Positions 8,144 through 15,339 of a stretch of DNA of 64,000 nt are shown piece by piece (position 1 is the first letter of the stretch; each line of letters opens with the position of its first letter). The notes below the pieces were generated by a model that searched no databases, was not told the DNA's origin, and worked only from the letters and a program-made list of their open reading frames with translations. Source of the DNA: Flavobacteriales bacterium (GTDB lineage Bacteria; Bacteroidota; Bacteroidia; Flavobacteriales_F; PHOS-HE28); assembly GCA_016788205.1 (NCBI GenBank), contig JAEUTA010000023.1:1-64000 (forward strand), given 5' to 3'. The position numbers and the translations under genes were made by a program.

Positions 8144-8224
8144 TTCACCTCCCCTGTTGCGGTGGAACCATCCTGCGCACTACTTACATTACCGTCATTG
8201 GTTTGATCAATTACACGTCAAGCA

Positions 8225-8440
8225 ATGAACGGTATACACAAGCGGGTTTGGGAGGGATTGAACAACCGAGCGTACCACCTTGGGGATAAGGTGGTCTATT
8301 GCGGTGTGCAGTGTCGCGTTCTGGCGCGCTACTATCGCCAGAAGAACGAGGCGATACTTTATGATCTGCGGGAGTTACACGGTGGGCAGGTGTACCACCG
8401 AAAGGTGGACCACAAGGAGGTTGTGGCGTGGAGAGGGTAG
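8225..8440 (+). CDS. Small hypothetical protein
   Basis: 71 residues. The segment YHLGDKVVYCGVQCRVLARY ... ILYDLRELHGGQVYHRKVDHKEVV has alternating hydrophobic residues like a small SH3/KOW-type beta barrel, but I do not recognise the family. It begins at ATG 8225, and repeat copies lie on both sides (7918-8143 and 8589-8743). Its position between two repeats makes it look like a one-gene cassette. Coding is plausible but rests only on the open frame and its regular composition. Confidence 0.5.
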   Translation: MNGIHKRVWEGLNNRAYHLGDKVVYCGVQCRVLARYYRQKNEAILYDLRELHGGQVYHRKVDHKEVVAWRG

Positions 8441-8588
8441 TTCGCATCCAGACCTGCATCAGGTGTCCCCCACCGCTGGTGCGGATGCGTGATCGGTGCT
8501 TACGCTAGCTAGCGTCGCAGCAGCTACTGAACTTCACATCATCATCCGGGCGAGGATGTTCTTCGCGCGCAGGGTCCCCGAAGACGAT

Positions 8589-8815
8589 TTGACCCGCGCA
8601 CGGTGTCCTCCCGAACCTCCGCAGTGATCTGTCCGCGCTCGCGAGGCTTTTGCGAAGCGATGGCGGGCGCCCCTGCGGCATGTTCTGCCTTCACTAGTGC
8701 ATAAGCCGGTTCCTCTTCAAGAGACCCTGCCTAGGTTTGAAAGCACGGAGTTCCAGCGTAGAGAGGTACTCGCGGCTACGTGACTGCAGGGACTCGAGGT
8801 GGATACCACGGAGAC
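8589..8815 (+). repeat. Dispersed hairpin repeat with extra right module (copy 6)
   Basis: The left module starts TTGACCCGCGCACGGTGTCC, followed by CTCGCGAGGCTTTTGCGAAG. One right end is at 8721-8743 (GAGACCCTGCCTAGGTTTGA). A second right-module fragment follows (8770-8815, CTCGCGGCTACGTGACTGCA). It occupies most of the 407-bp gap upstream of the RES-like gene; 8441-8588 shows nothing recognisable. Confidence 0.8.
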
Positions 8816-8847
8816 CCATCAGAAGTTGAAGAAATAGACTTGAGATC

Positions 8848-9720
8848 ATGAACCACATCCCTACCGAGGAAGAGATCGAGGAGATGCTTCGTCGGAATCA
8901 ATCACCGATTCCTATGATTTCCTATGACCTACCCGAGGGATACATCCTCGTTCGCGCCCGATATCACGATAGCACGTATCTCCCAGAGTTCGTTAAGGAC
9001 ATCTACTATCCGCCCGAACCGAAGAAGATCAATCTTGGCAGAGCCAACAACTGGGGTCAACAGGTGTTTTACGGAATGCTCGCAACTGGTGGAATAGGTC
9101 CACGCCTTGCCGCATGTCAGGAGGTCGGGGATGAACATCATTGGCCTCCAACGTTCACCGTAAGTCGCTGGAGGGTGAAGAAGACTCTTCCGGACGTTGC
9201 AAGCGTCATCATGCACGAGAGCCAGACGAAGGGAAACGCCTTCGCCCATCTAACCTACGTCCGAAACTTCCAATATCTGTCTGAGCTGCCAACCTCAATC
9301 ATTGCGAAGTCGAAGGCTCATCTTGAGTACATCGGACAACAGTTCGCCCGCAAAATCACGGATTGCCGGTATGAACTGACGGTCCGCTTCGCGAATTACC
9401 TGTTCGATAACGGAATGAATGCCATCATCTATCCGTCTGTTTCCAAGGATTACGATTCGATCTGCATAGCACTGCCTGCGGACGTAGCAGATGAGTATCT
9501 CGAACCAGTGGGCGGCGGGCTAACACAGATCCATCGGACGGCTCCTGACCTCGCGGATGAATGTTGCTATCAGACCTTCACAGTCAAGGGCGAGCGATTG
9601 ATTTGGTCTCCATACGATGATCAGGGGCCAGAACGACATCCCTTCGACGAGAATTCTATCATCCCTCACCGGCTAAACCCTTGTAAGGCTCTTCGCGAAC
9701 AACTGGGGATTCAACTCTAG
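8848..9720 (+). CDS. RES-domain-like (ADP-ribosyltransferase-fold) protein
   Basis: A 290-residue cytoplasmic protein. The first 110 residues carry the order of motifs seen in RES domains: an R-x-R strand (R36, R38), YYPPEP (54-59), GRANNWGQQVFYG (64-76) and a candidate Glu at 92. RES toxins have an ART-like fold and degrade NAD+, usually paired with an Xre/MbcA-type antitoxin. No antitoxin gene is adjacent here. The C-terminal 150 residues are not recognised. The stop TAG (9718-9720) coincides with the first three bases of repeat copy 7. RES assignment is by motif only. Confidence 0.6.
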   Translation: MNHIPTEEEIEEMLRRNQSPIPMISYDLPEGYILVRARYHDSTYLPEFVKDIYYPPEPKKINLGRANNWGQQVFYGMLATGGIGPRLAACQEVGDEHHWPPTFTVSRWRVKKTLPDVASVIMHESQTKGNAFAHLTYVRNFQYLSELPTSIIAKSKAHLEYIGQQFARKITDCRYELTVRFANYLFDNGMNAIIYPSVSKDYDSICIALPADVADEYLEPVGGGLTQIHRTAPDLADECCYQTFTVKGERLIWSPYDDQGPERHPFDENSIIPHRLNPCKALREQLGIQL

Positions 9721-9807
9721 ATCCGTGCAGGGTATCCTCCCAAACCTCCACAGCGGTCTTTCCGCGCACCCGGCCTTGAGCCGGAGTGGCGGACGCCCCT
9801 GCGGCTA
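9718..9807 (+). repeat. Dispersed hairpin repeat, left module with swapped stem (copy 7)
   Basis: TAGATCCGTGCAGGGTATCC, then ACCTCCACAGCGGTCT. The usual central CTCGCGAGGCTTTTGCGAAG is replaced by a different perfect hairpin, CCGGC-cttga-GCCGG (9770-9784). The flanking pairs TCCGC/GCGGA and GCAGGG/CCCTGC are kept. Confidence 0.8.
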
Positions 9808-9906
9808 AGCGCTCCTTGTCCACCATTAACGAGACTTAACGCTACCCGGTCCAACCCTGGCACGCGGTTCCTTCGTCCAAGGGAGCAACGGAATTCACCC
9901 AACCCC

Positions 9907-11427
9907 ATGCTCGCTACTTTCGCCGCCATGCTCAGGAGTACTTGTATCGCCGCGTTGCTCTCCCTCGTTCTTCCGGCCATGGCACAAGCCCAGGATGCGC
10001 CCAAGCGGGAGATCGAAGCCACCATCACCGGCACCGGCAAGGACACCCTCTACCTGGCCAACTACTACGGCAGCAAGCTCTACTATGCCGACACCGCCAT
10101 CGCCGATGCCAAGGGCAAGGCCGTGTTCCACAGCCCCAACGGCTACAAGGCCGGGTTGTATGCCATCGTGGCCCCGGGGCCCAAGTTCTTCCAAGTGGTG
10201 GTGAACGAACCGGTGATCAAGCTGGTGACCGATACCGCCGACCTGCTGAAGCACCTGCAGGTGAAGGTGAGCAAGGAGAACCAGGTCTTCCTGGACTACA
10301 TCCGCTACCTGGACGACAAGAAGAAGGAGAGCGACCTGCTGCGCGCGCAGCTGGACAAGAACCAGGACCCCATCGGTCGCAACGGCATCAAAGCCCAGAT
10401 GGAGACCCTGGACAAGGCCGTGAAGACCTACCAGAAGGACCTTGTGGCCAACAACCCCGGAACCCTGGTGGCCGCCTTCGTGAAGATGGCCATGGCCGTG
10501 GAGCTGCCCGAGATCCGCAAAGCCGATGGCAGCTTGGACAGCGCTGCCCAGTACTACCAGTACCGCGCGCACTACTGGGACCACGTGGACCTGACCGATG
10601 AACGCATCGTGCGCCTGCCGGTCTTCGCCACGATGTTCGATGAGTACATCGGCCGCACCGTTCCGCAGGTGCCGGACACCATCAACGCCCTGTCCGATGC
10701 CCTCATCGACCGCACCGATGGCAAGAACGAGGTGTTCAAGTACATGGTGAACACCATCACCCACACGTACGAGACCAGCGACATCATGGGCATGGACGCC
10801 GTGTTCGTGCACATGGCCCTTACCTACTTCTGCCCCAACGGCGCCACACCCGGCCGCGTGGACTGGATGCCCGCGGACAAGCTGGAGAAGCTGTGCGAAC
10901 GCGCCCACAAGCAGGCGCCGCTCGTGCTGGGCAAGAAGGCCCCCTACCTCTGCCTCACCGATACCACGGAGGAGCAGTGGATCAACTTCTACGACCTGCC
11001 GCAGGAGTACGTGGCCATCCTCTTCTGGGACCCGCATTGCGGCCATTGCAAGAAGGAGCTGCCCGGATGGGCCAAGGTGTACAAGGAGAAGATGAAGGCG
11101 CTGGACATCGCCGTGTACTGCGTGGCCAAAGCCGTGGACAGCACGCTGATGAAGGATTGGAAGGCCTTCATCCGCGAGCACCAATTGGACTGGGTGAACG
11201 TGGGCCTTACGCAGCGCGTGTTCGAAGGGGCCAAGAAGGACCCGTCCAAGTACATCCCGAAGCTCACCACCATCCAGAGCCTCAACTACGCCGAGACCTA
11301 CGATGTGTACTCCACGCCCAAGGTCTTCCTCGTGGATGGTGAGCGTAAGTTCCGCGGCAAGCAGCTAAGCCCCGAGCAGGTGGTGGACCTGGTGACGCAG
11401 CTGAAGAAGCGGAAGCGGAAGGAGTAG
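9907..11427 (+). CDS. Secreted thioredoxin-like protein (DUF4369/DUF5106/TlpA type)
   Basis: A 506-residue exported protein of the kind common in Bacteroidota. It has a signal peptide (about 1-28, ending AMAQAQ), a DUF4369-like beta domain (IEATITGTGKDTLYLANYYG ... GKAVFHS), a helical DUF5106-like middle, and a C-terminal thioredoxin-like domain with the redox pair C378-G-H-C381 (DPHCGHCKKELPGW). It probably acts as a periplasmic or surface disulfide oxidoreductase. The start could be ATG 9907 or 9928; both leave a signal peptide. It stands alone between repeat copies 7 and 8. The antisense frame over it is a shadow. Confidence 0.85.
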   Translation: MLATFAAMLRSTCIAALLSLVLPAMAQAQDAPKREIEATITGTGKDTLYLANYYGSKLYYADTAIADAKGKAVFHSPNGYKAGLYAIVAPGPKFFQVVVNEPVIKLVTDTADLLKHLQVKVSKENQVFLDYIRYLDDKKKESDLLRAQLDKNQDPIGRNGIKAQMETLDKAVKTYQKDLVANNPGTLVAAFVKMAMAVELPEIRKADGSLDSAAQYYQYRAHYWDHVDLTDERIVRLPVFATMFDEYIGRTVPQVPDTINALSDALIDRTDGKNEVFKYMVNTITHTYETSDIMGMDAVFVHMALTYFCPNGATPGRVDWMPADKLEKLCERAHKQAPLVLGKKAPYLCLTDTTEEQWINFYDLPQEYVAILFWDPHCGHCKKELPGWAKVYKEKMKALDIAVYCVAKAVDSTLMKDWKAFIREHQLDWVNVGLTQRVFEGAKKDPSKYIPKLTTIQSLNYAETYDVYSTPKVFLVDGERKFRGKQLSPEQVVDLVTQLKKRKRKE

Positions 11428-11460
11428 TCCTGCGCTGGCCCGAAGGGGGGATACCAGAGA

Positions 11461-11502
11461 GGTGCGCAGGTTGCACCTCCCGAACCACCGCGGCGGTCTG
11501 TC
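11461..11502 (+). repeat. Dispersed hairpin repeat, degenerate left module (copy 8)
   Basis: GGTGCGCAGGTTGCACCTCC, then GAACCACCGCGGCGGTCTGTC, aligning to the left half of the repeat with several changes. It sits 33 bp past the stop of the thioredoxin-like gene. Confidence 0.55.
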
Positions 11503-11567
11503 GTGCATTTCACCAGGCCGTTGTCCTCGAAGCTCCACTTCACTCGCCCCGCGATAGCTTCGTTCCC

Positions 11568-11951
11568 ATGCCGCGCCCCCGCTTCCTCCTGCTCGTGGGC
11601 GCCTTCCACGTCCTTTTCGGCGCGTTCTTCTTCCTCTTTAGCGGTTTTGCGGTGCACCTCTTCATCCAGACACCCGGTGAGGCCGCACTCGTGATCGTGA
11701 AAGGCTTGAGCGGCATCTGCTTCGCCTTCGGGCTGATGAACCTGATGGCGCGTAACAGCACCGAAGGCCCCGCAGTATCGGCCGTGCTGATGGGCACGCT
11801 CTTCTACCTGCTGTTCACAACGGGCTGCGATGTGTATTGGATCCGCAGCGGTGTGCTCACGCCCTTGACCTGGGCGTCCATTGCCTTGCGCGTGGTGTTC
11901 GCGGGTGGGTATGTGTACCAGTTGGTGGTGCAGAAGGGGGGCACGCGTTAG
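11568..11951 (+). CDS. Small integral membrane protein
   Basis: 127 residues with four predicted transmembrane helices: about 5-30, 40-62, 70-90 and 95-118. The family is not recognised; the size and topology fit small DoxX/DUF-type membrane proteins. A second copy of residues about 13-48 is found at 12858-12965. In it the differences are mostly silent and the frame is cut by the TAG at the edge of a repeat. A partial repeat with a strong hairpin follows the stop (11975-12013). Function unknown. Confidence 0.65.
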   Translation: MPRPRFLLLVGAFHVLFGAFFFLFSGFAVHLFIQTPGEAALVIVKGLSGICFAFGLMNLMARNSTEGPAVSAVLMGTLFYLLFTTGCDVYWIRSGVLTPLTWASIALRVVFAGGYVYQLVVQKGGTR

Positions 11952-11974
11952 CGGTATAGGCACCTTGGGGCAGA

Positions 11975-12013
11975 AGCAGGGTCCACTTCGAGAGACCCTG
12001 CTCAGGTTTTAAG
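11975..12013 (+). repeat. Dispersed hairpin repeat, right end only
   Basis: A perfect 8-bp stem, GCAGGGTC (11976-11983) with GACCCTGC (11994-12001), followed by TCAGGTTTTAAGG, the typical right end. It is located 24 bp after the membrane-protein gene. Confidence 0.7.
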
Positions 12014-12100
12014 GAGCGCGTTAAAGAACGAACGCCCACGACCACCCACCCTTGTCGGCAACGCGATACGCTCCTCCCAGCCACCCTACGCTGAGCGCCT

Positions 12101-12108
12101 TACTTTGT
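12101..12108 (+). promoter_or_regulatory. Candidate -7 box
   Basis: TACTTTGT resembles the Bacteroidota -7 consensus TAnnTTTG. It lies 36 bp upstream of the ATG at 12144. Confidence 0.35.
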
Positions 12109-12143
12109 GCGGCACCGACCATGACTGGCATACACACGAACCC

Positions 12144-12818
12144 ATGAGCAAAGCGCTCAAGATCATCGGGATCTCCGCCCTGTTCATGGTCGTGGTGTTC
12201 GTCGCGGCCGCATATGCGCTGATCGGTAAGTTCAGCCGGGACGTGGAGGGCATCCGGATGATGCAAGCGGCGCGCAACAAGGAGGTGCAACGCATCCTGG
12301 CCCTGCCCGAACTGCGCGGCGTACTCGTGGGCGGTGATCCGGTGGAAGCGCCCTTCACCCGCGTCCCGGTGGCCGCTTGCCTGCTGATCCAAGGCCGCCG
12401 CATCCAATGGAGCGGCCCTTCGGGCGGGCGCAGCACCGGACCGAGCGATCGTCCGAAGTATGACTTCGAGGATGATGAGGTGGTGCTGCGCGGGCAGGAC
12501 CTCCGGATCGCCATCAACGGCAACACGTACCCCTTCGTGCTCGACTCCTTGATCCGCTCGCGTGCGGTGGGGGCCAACGGCACAGCGGGCGAGACCTTCG
12601 AGAGCAACTCCATCTTCAACCTGGCCGACCCCGACCGGCAGGCGGATCTGGATCGCGTGCGGCTGTTGGCCGGGAAGTCCGGGCTGATCGACCGCTACCT
12701 GGCCCGGGACGGAAAGAGCCGTTCGGACGTGAGCCTGCAGGAGGTCTTGTTCCAGTTCGGCGATACCATCAGTTTCCGCGGAAGGATCGCGGACGGTTCG
12801 GTGCTGGCGCTTTTCTGA
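12144..12818 (+). CDS. Membrane-anchored hypothetical protein, GIDE-like
   Basis: 224 residues with one N-terminal transmembrane helix (about 5-30). The rest is soluble. The layout RGVLVGGDPVEAPFTRVPVA ... DDEVVLRGQDLRIAI ... QEVLFQFGDTISFRGRIADG resembles the bacterial GIDE/MULAN-like domain (beta-rich, with a terminal RYL...GD.i...G. segment). The match is partial and no function is inferred. ATG 12144 is chosen over the upstream in-frame start at 12105 because it directly precedes the hydrophobic helix and leaves room for the promoter-like box at 12101. Confidence 0.6.
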   Translation: MSKALKIIGISALFMVVVFVAAAYALIGKFSRDVEGIRMMQAARNKEVQRILALPELRGVLVGGDPVEAPFTRVPVAACLLIQGRRIQWSGPSGGRSTGPSDRPKYDFEDDEVVLRGQDLRIAINGNTYPFVLDSLIRSRAVGANGTAGETFESNSIFNLADPDRQADLDRVRLLAGKSGLIDRYLARDGKSRSDVSLQEVLFQFGDTISFRGRIADGSVLALF

Positions 12819-12857
12819 GAGGAAGGCGTGACCGATCGGCGTGCGCCTGGTGGCACG

Positions 12858-12965
12858 TTCCATGTCCTCTTCGGCGCGTTCTTCTTCCTGTTCACGGGCG
12901 TTGCCGTGCATCTGTTCATCGAAACGCCCGGCGAGGCCGCTCTCGTGATCGTAAAAGGCTTCTAG
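12858..12965 (+). pseudogene. Truncated copy of the small membrane protein gene at 11568
   Basis: Thirty-five codons translate to a peptide nearly identical to residues about 13-48 of the protein at 11568 (FHVLFGAFFFLF ... TPGEAALVIVKG). Many third-position changes are present but few amino-acid changes. It then runs straight into TAG, which is the start of repeat copy 9. There is no start codon or 5' part. The divergence pattern says this was once a working paralogue, cut by the repeat or by recombination at it. Confidence 0.75.
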
Positions 12966-13060
12966 ACCCGCGCAGGGTGTCAGACTCCCTAACCTTCGCA
13001 GCGGGCTGTCCGCGCTCGCGAGGCTTTTGCGAAGCGATGGCGGACGCTCCCTGCATCACC
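12963..13060 (+). repeat. Dispersed hairpin repeat, left module (copy 9)
   Basis: TAGACCCGCGCAGGGTGTC, a short insertion, then GTCCGC and the core CTCGCGAGGCTTTTGCGAAG with GCGGAC closing the stem. It lies between two gene fragments (12858-12965 and 13101-13197). It is the last copy seen; none was found from 13.1 kb to the end. Confidence 0.8.
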
Positions 13061-13100
13061 CACCCACTGCGCATGGGCTCGCCCCGTTCGAGACCATAAG

Positions 13101-13197
13101 TCTACCACCTGGCCGCAACGCCACAGGCCATCGGGTGCAAGTGGCCGATGCCCACGTGCAAGCCCGCCTGTACACGGGGTGTTCGGTGGTGGAGTAA
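13101..13197 (+). pseudogene. 3'-end fragment duplicated from the gene at 5596-6168
   Basis: Closely matches 6058-6168. The shared peptide (GRNATGH, then VQ.ADAHVQA) ends in VVE and the same TAA stop. No upstream coding part is present. Together with 12858-12965 it brackets repeat copy 9, as expected from recombination between repeats. The remaining bases to 13363 contain no convincing gene. Confidence 0.7.
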
Positions 13198-13363
13198 GGT
13201 TTAGGTCGCCTCACGACCGATCACAGGCCTGAAGACCACGAACCGGGTCGGTGGATCCTTCCGGGTCGGCACGCCGCAGTCCCCTCCGAAAAAGAAGTTC
13301 GATGCCGGCTGATCCGATCCGCCCGGAGCCCTCGTACATAACTGTGACAAATCCCTCCTGCGC

Positions 13364-13795
13364 ATGAAGAACCTGAAACGCACCCTGCTCATCATCGGCG
13401 GAAGCCTGATGCTCCTCACCGCTGTGCTGGTGTGGCACATCCACTTGGTCACCAAGCCGAAAGCGAACGGCCACCTGGCCAACGTGCAACTGGCGCGCAT
13501 CGATTTCGATGCGGCATTGTCAGCCGAAGAAGCGGCCAGCCTGCGGGGCGCGGTGGATGCCCTGCCCGGCGTGCAGCACGCGCGGGTGAACGACGACCGC
13601 ACCAACCTGGTGTACGCCTATGACCGGGCCCAGCAGGATCAACCCACGGTCTTCGCCGTGGTGAAGGACCTGAGCAGTGTGCCGTGCGAACGCCTGGTGG
13701 TAACGGCCGAAGCGGCGGCCAACGGCTGCCCGGCCATGGCCAAGGGCGGTGCACAGGACAAGCTGGGCCATTGGATCGCCGACCTCATCAACTGA
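13364..13795 (+). CDS. Membrane-anchored hypothetical protein, possible HMA-like fold
   Basis: 143 residues with an N-terminal transmembrane helix (about 7-27, LLIIGGSLMLLTAVLVWHI). The soluble part ALSAEEAASLRGAVDALPGVQHARVNDDRTNLVYAYD has the alternation of a ferredoxin-like/heavy-metal-associated fold (helix, GV.., strand), but lacks the CxxC of metal-binding HMA domains. Two cysteines (in VPCERL and NGCPAM) lie further on. The next gene (13826) begins 30 bp downstream on the same strand, so the two are probably one operon. Function unknown. Confidence 0.65.
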   Translation: MKNLKRTLLIIGGSLMLLTAVLVWHIHLVTKPKANGHLANVQLARIDFDAALSAEEAASLRGAVDALPGVQHARVNDDRTNLVYAYDRAQQDQPTVFAVVKDLSSVPCERLVVTAEAAANGCPAMAKGGAQDKLGHWIADLIN

Positions 13796-13825
13796 ACTGA
13801 ACGAACGCTAAAACTCCCCTTGACC

Positions 13826-14389
13826 ATGAGAACGCTACTGAACACGACCCTATGCCTTGCCCTGGCCGCCACTGCGGTAACGGGTTGCAAGAAAGACGAC
13901 GACAAGCCCACGCCCACCACCCCGGCACCCACCCCCACCCTGTACCAGCGGTTGGGCGGCACCACCATGGTGAACGACCCGGCCAACCCCGGCCAGATGA
14001 TAGAGACCGGCTACCTGGGCCTGCGCTCGGTGGTGGACAGCACCATCTTCGTCATCGCCGGTGATGCGCAACTGCAACCCTACTTCGCCGTGCTGCTTGC
14101 CGAAGTGGGCGGCGGTGACCTCACCGGGTTCGCCGCGCTGAGCGAAAGCCTCACCGAGTTCTTCGCCGTGGCCTGCGGTGCACAGAACTTCACTTACACC
14201 GGCATGAACATGGTGGACGCGCACAACAGCATGAACCCGCGCATGACCGGCCTGGTCACGGATGAGGACTTCGACCGCTTCATCGTGGACCTGGTGGCCG
14301 GTGCGGCGCAGAACGATGTGCCAGCGGACATCGTCACGGATATCGGTGCGCTGGTGGAAACGCTGCGCGACCCGATCGTGCAACAGTGA
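13826..14389 (+). CDS. Lipoprotein with truncated-haemoglobin-like domain
   Basis: 187 residues with a lipoprotein signal (lipobox AVTGC, lipid-modified C21) and a Pro/Thr linker. The globin-like domain starts at LYQRLGG (about 39-45), the standard opening of group I truncated haemoglobins. It continues to TGMNMVDAHNSM, where H133 is in the place of the proximal haem ligand, then DEDFDRFIVDLV. Truncated globins are normally cytoplasmic, so a membrane-anchored version facing the periplasm or surface is unusual but occurs in Bacteroidota. ATG 13826 is preferred to TTG 13820. A terminator-like hairpin follows at 14408. Confidence 0.75.
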   Translation: MRTLLNTTLCLALAATAVTGCKKDDDKPTPTTPAPTPTLYQRLGGTTMVNDPANPGQMIETGYLGLRSVVDSTIFVIAGDAQLQPYFAVLLAEVGGGDLTGFAALSESLTEFFAVACGAQNFTYTGMNMVDAHNSMNPRMTGLVTDEDFDRFIVDLVAGAAQNDVPADIVTDIGALVETLRDPIVQQ

Positions 14390-14407
14390 CCCGGAATACC
14401 GTACGCG

Positions 14408-14436
14408 CGAAGCCTCCGCAAGGGGGCTTCGTTCGT
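14408..14436 (+). terminator. Terminator-like hairpin after the globin gene
   Basis: CGAAGCC (14408-14414) pairs with GGCTTCG (14425-14431), followed by a weak T-containing tail (TTCGTTTC). It starts 19 bp past the stop. Confidence 0.55.
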
Positions 14437-14480
14437 TTCAGGGTGCCCATCTCAGCGAACGGTCGCCATCTTGCAGCGCC

Positions 14481-15281
14481 ATGCGCTACCACACGCACCC
14501 CGCCCCACCGGAGCTTGCCCCGTGGGTGCGCTACTGCTGGTCGCTGGAGAGCACCACGGCGGGTGATGCTCCGCACCGGTTGACGGCGGAGATCGGTGCG
14601 AACCTCGTCTTCATCCTGCGCGGCAGCTTCACCGAAGCGGATGGCAGCACCGCCCCGGCCGCACACCTCGCCGGTGCCGTTACGCGCAGCGCGGACATGA
14701 CCGGTCATGGGCCCTTCGCGCTGTTCGGCGTGTACCTGTGGCCCTGGAGCGTGGAGGCGTTGTTCGGCAGCACCGCAGCCGACCAGCACGACCGCTTCAC
14801 GGCGCTGCACGTGCTGTGGGGCGCACGCGGCGAACGCCTGGGCGCGGCCGTGGGGGCGGCAGCCACGGTGGAGCAGCGCATCGCTCTGCTGCGCGATGCC
14901 TTCCTGGCCGCACCGCACGCACCGGTGGACGATGTGTTGAACACCGTGGTGCGCGGCATGCTGGAACACGCCGCACCACCGGACCTGGATGCCACCGTGG
15001 CGGCGAGCGGCCTGGCCCGGCGCCAGTTCGAACGGCGGTTCAAGCGGTGTACGGGCTTCTCCCCGGCGCTCTTCCTGCGCATCGTGCGTTTCCAGCGCAC
15101 CTACCGCATGTTGGAGAACGGCACGGCCACCACGCTGACGGACGTGGCGCATGCGGCGGGCTACTTCGACCAGTCGCACTTCATCCGCGATTTCAAGCGC
15201 TTCAGCGGCCTCAACCCGAAGGCCTACTTCGCCCACGCGGCCGAGAAAGCGGACAACTTCCTGCGGTTGCCCGGGGCGTGA
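14481..15281 (+). CDS. AraC-family transcriptional regulator
   Basis: A 266-residue protein. The N-terminal about 150 residues (PPELAPWVRYCWSLES ... IGANLVFILRG) match the DUF6597-type sensing domain often found before AraC DNA-binding domains. The C-terminal 100 residues hold two helix-turn-helix motifs: DLDATVAASGLARRQFERRF, then TLTDVAHAAGYFDQSHFIRDFKRF with the standard GLNPKAYF ending. The likely role is activation of neighbouring stress or detoxification genes; the VOC protein follows on the same strand. ATG 14481 is used because the upstream open frame overlaps the globin gene in another frame. Confidence 0.85.
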   Translation: MRYHTHPAPPELAPWVRYCWSLESTTAGDAPHRLTAEIGANLVFILRGSFTEADGSTAPAAHLAGAVTRSADMTGHGPFALFGVYLWPWSVEALFGSTAADQHDRFTALHVLWGARGERLGAAVGAAATVEQRIALLRDAFLAAPHAPVDDVLNTVVRGMLEHAAPPDLDATVAASGLARRQFERRFKRCTGFSPALFLRIVRFQRTYRMLENGTATTLTDVAHAAGYFDQSHFIRDFKRFSGLNPKAYFAHAAEKADNFLRLPGA

Positions 15282-15339
15282 CGCGATCGTCCAATTCCGC
15301 GCGGCGCGCGCGTTGTTGTTTCGCAGCAACGATACACCC

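Noticed and set aside
9895..11184. Long minus-strand open frame over the thioredoxin-like gene
   Set aside because: It mirrors the codon bias of the real gene on the plus strand, and its translation is a low-complexity His/Val/Gly-rich shadow.
142..13060. Classical integron attC sites
   Set aside because: The imperfect palindromes fit, but the GTTRRRY/RYYYAAC boxes are absent at nearly all copies (only 3276-3282 reads GTTAGAC) and no integrase is visible. The finding is therefore reported as cassette-like only.
13201..13605. 134-residue minus-strand open frame
   Set aside because: It overlaps the convincing plus-strand gene at 13364. Its C-terminal part (13201-13360) could be an old gene remnant, but nothing supports it.
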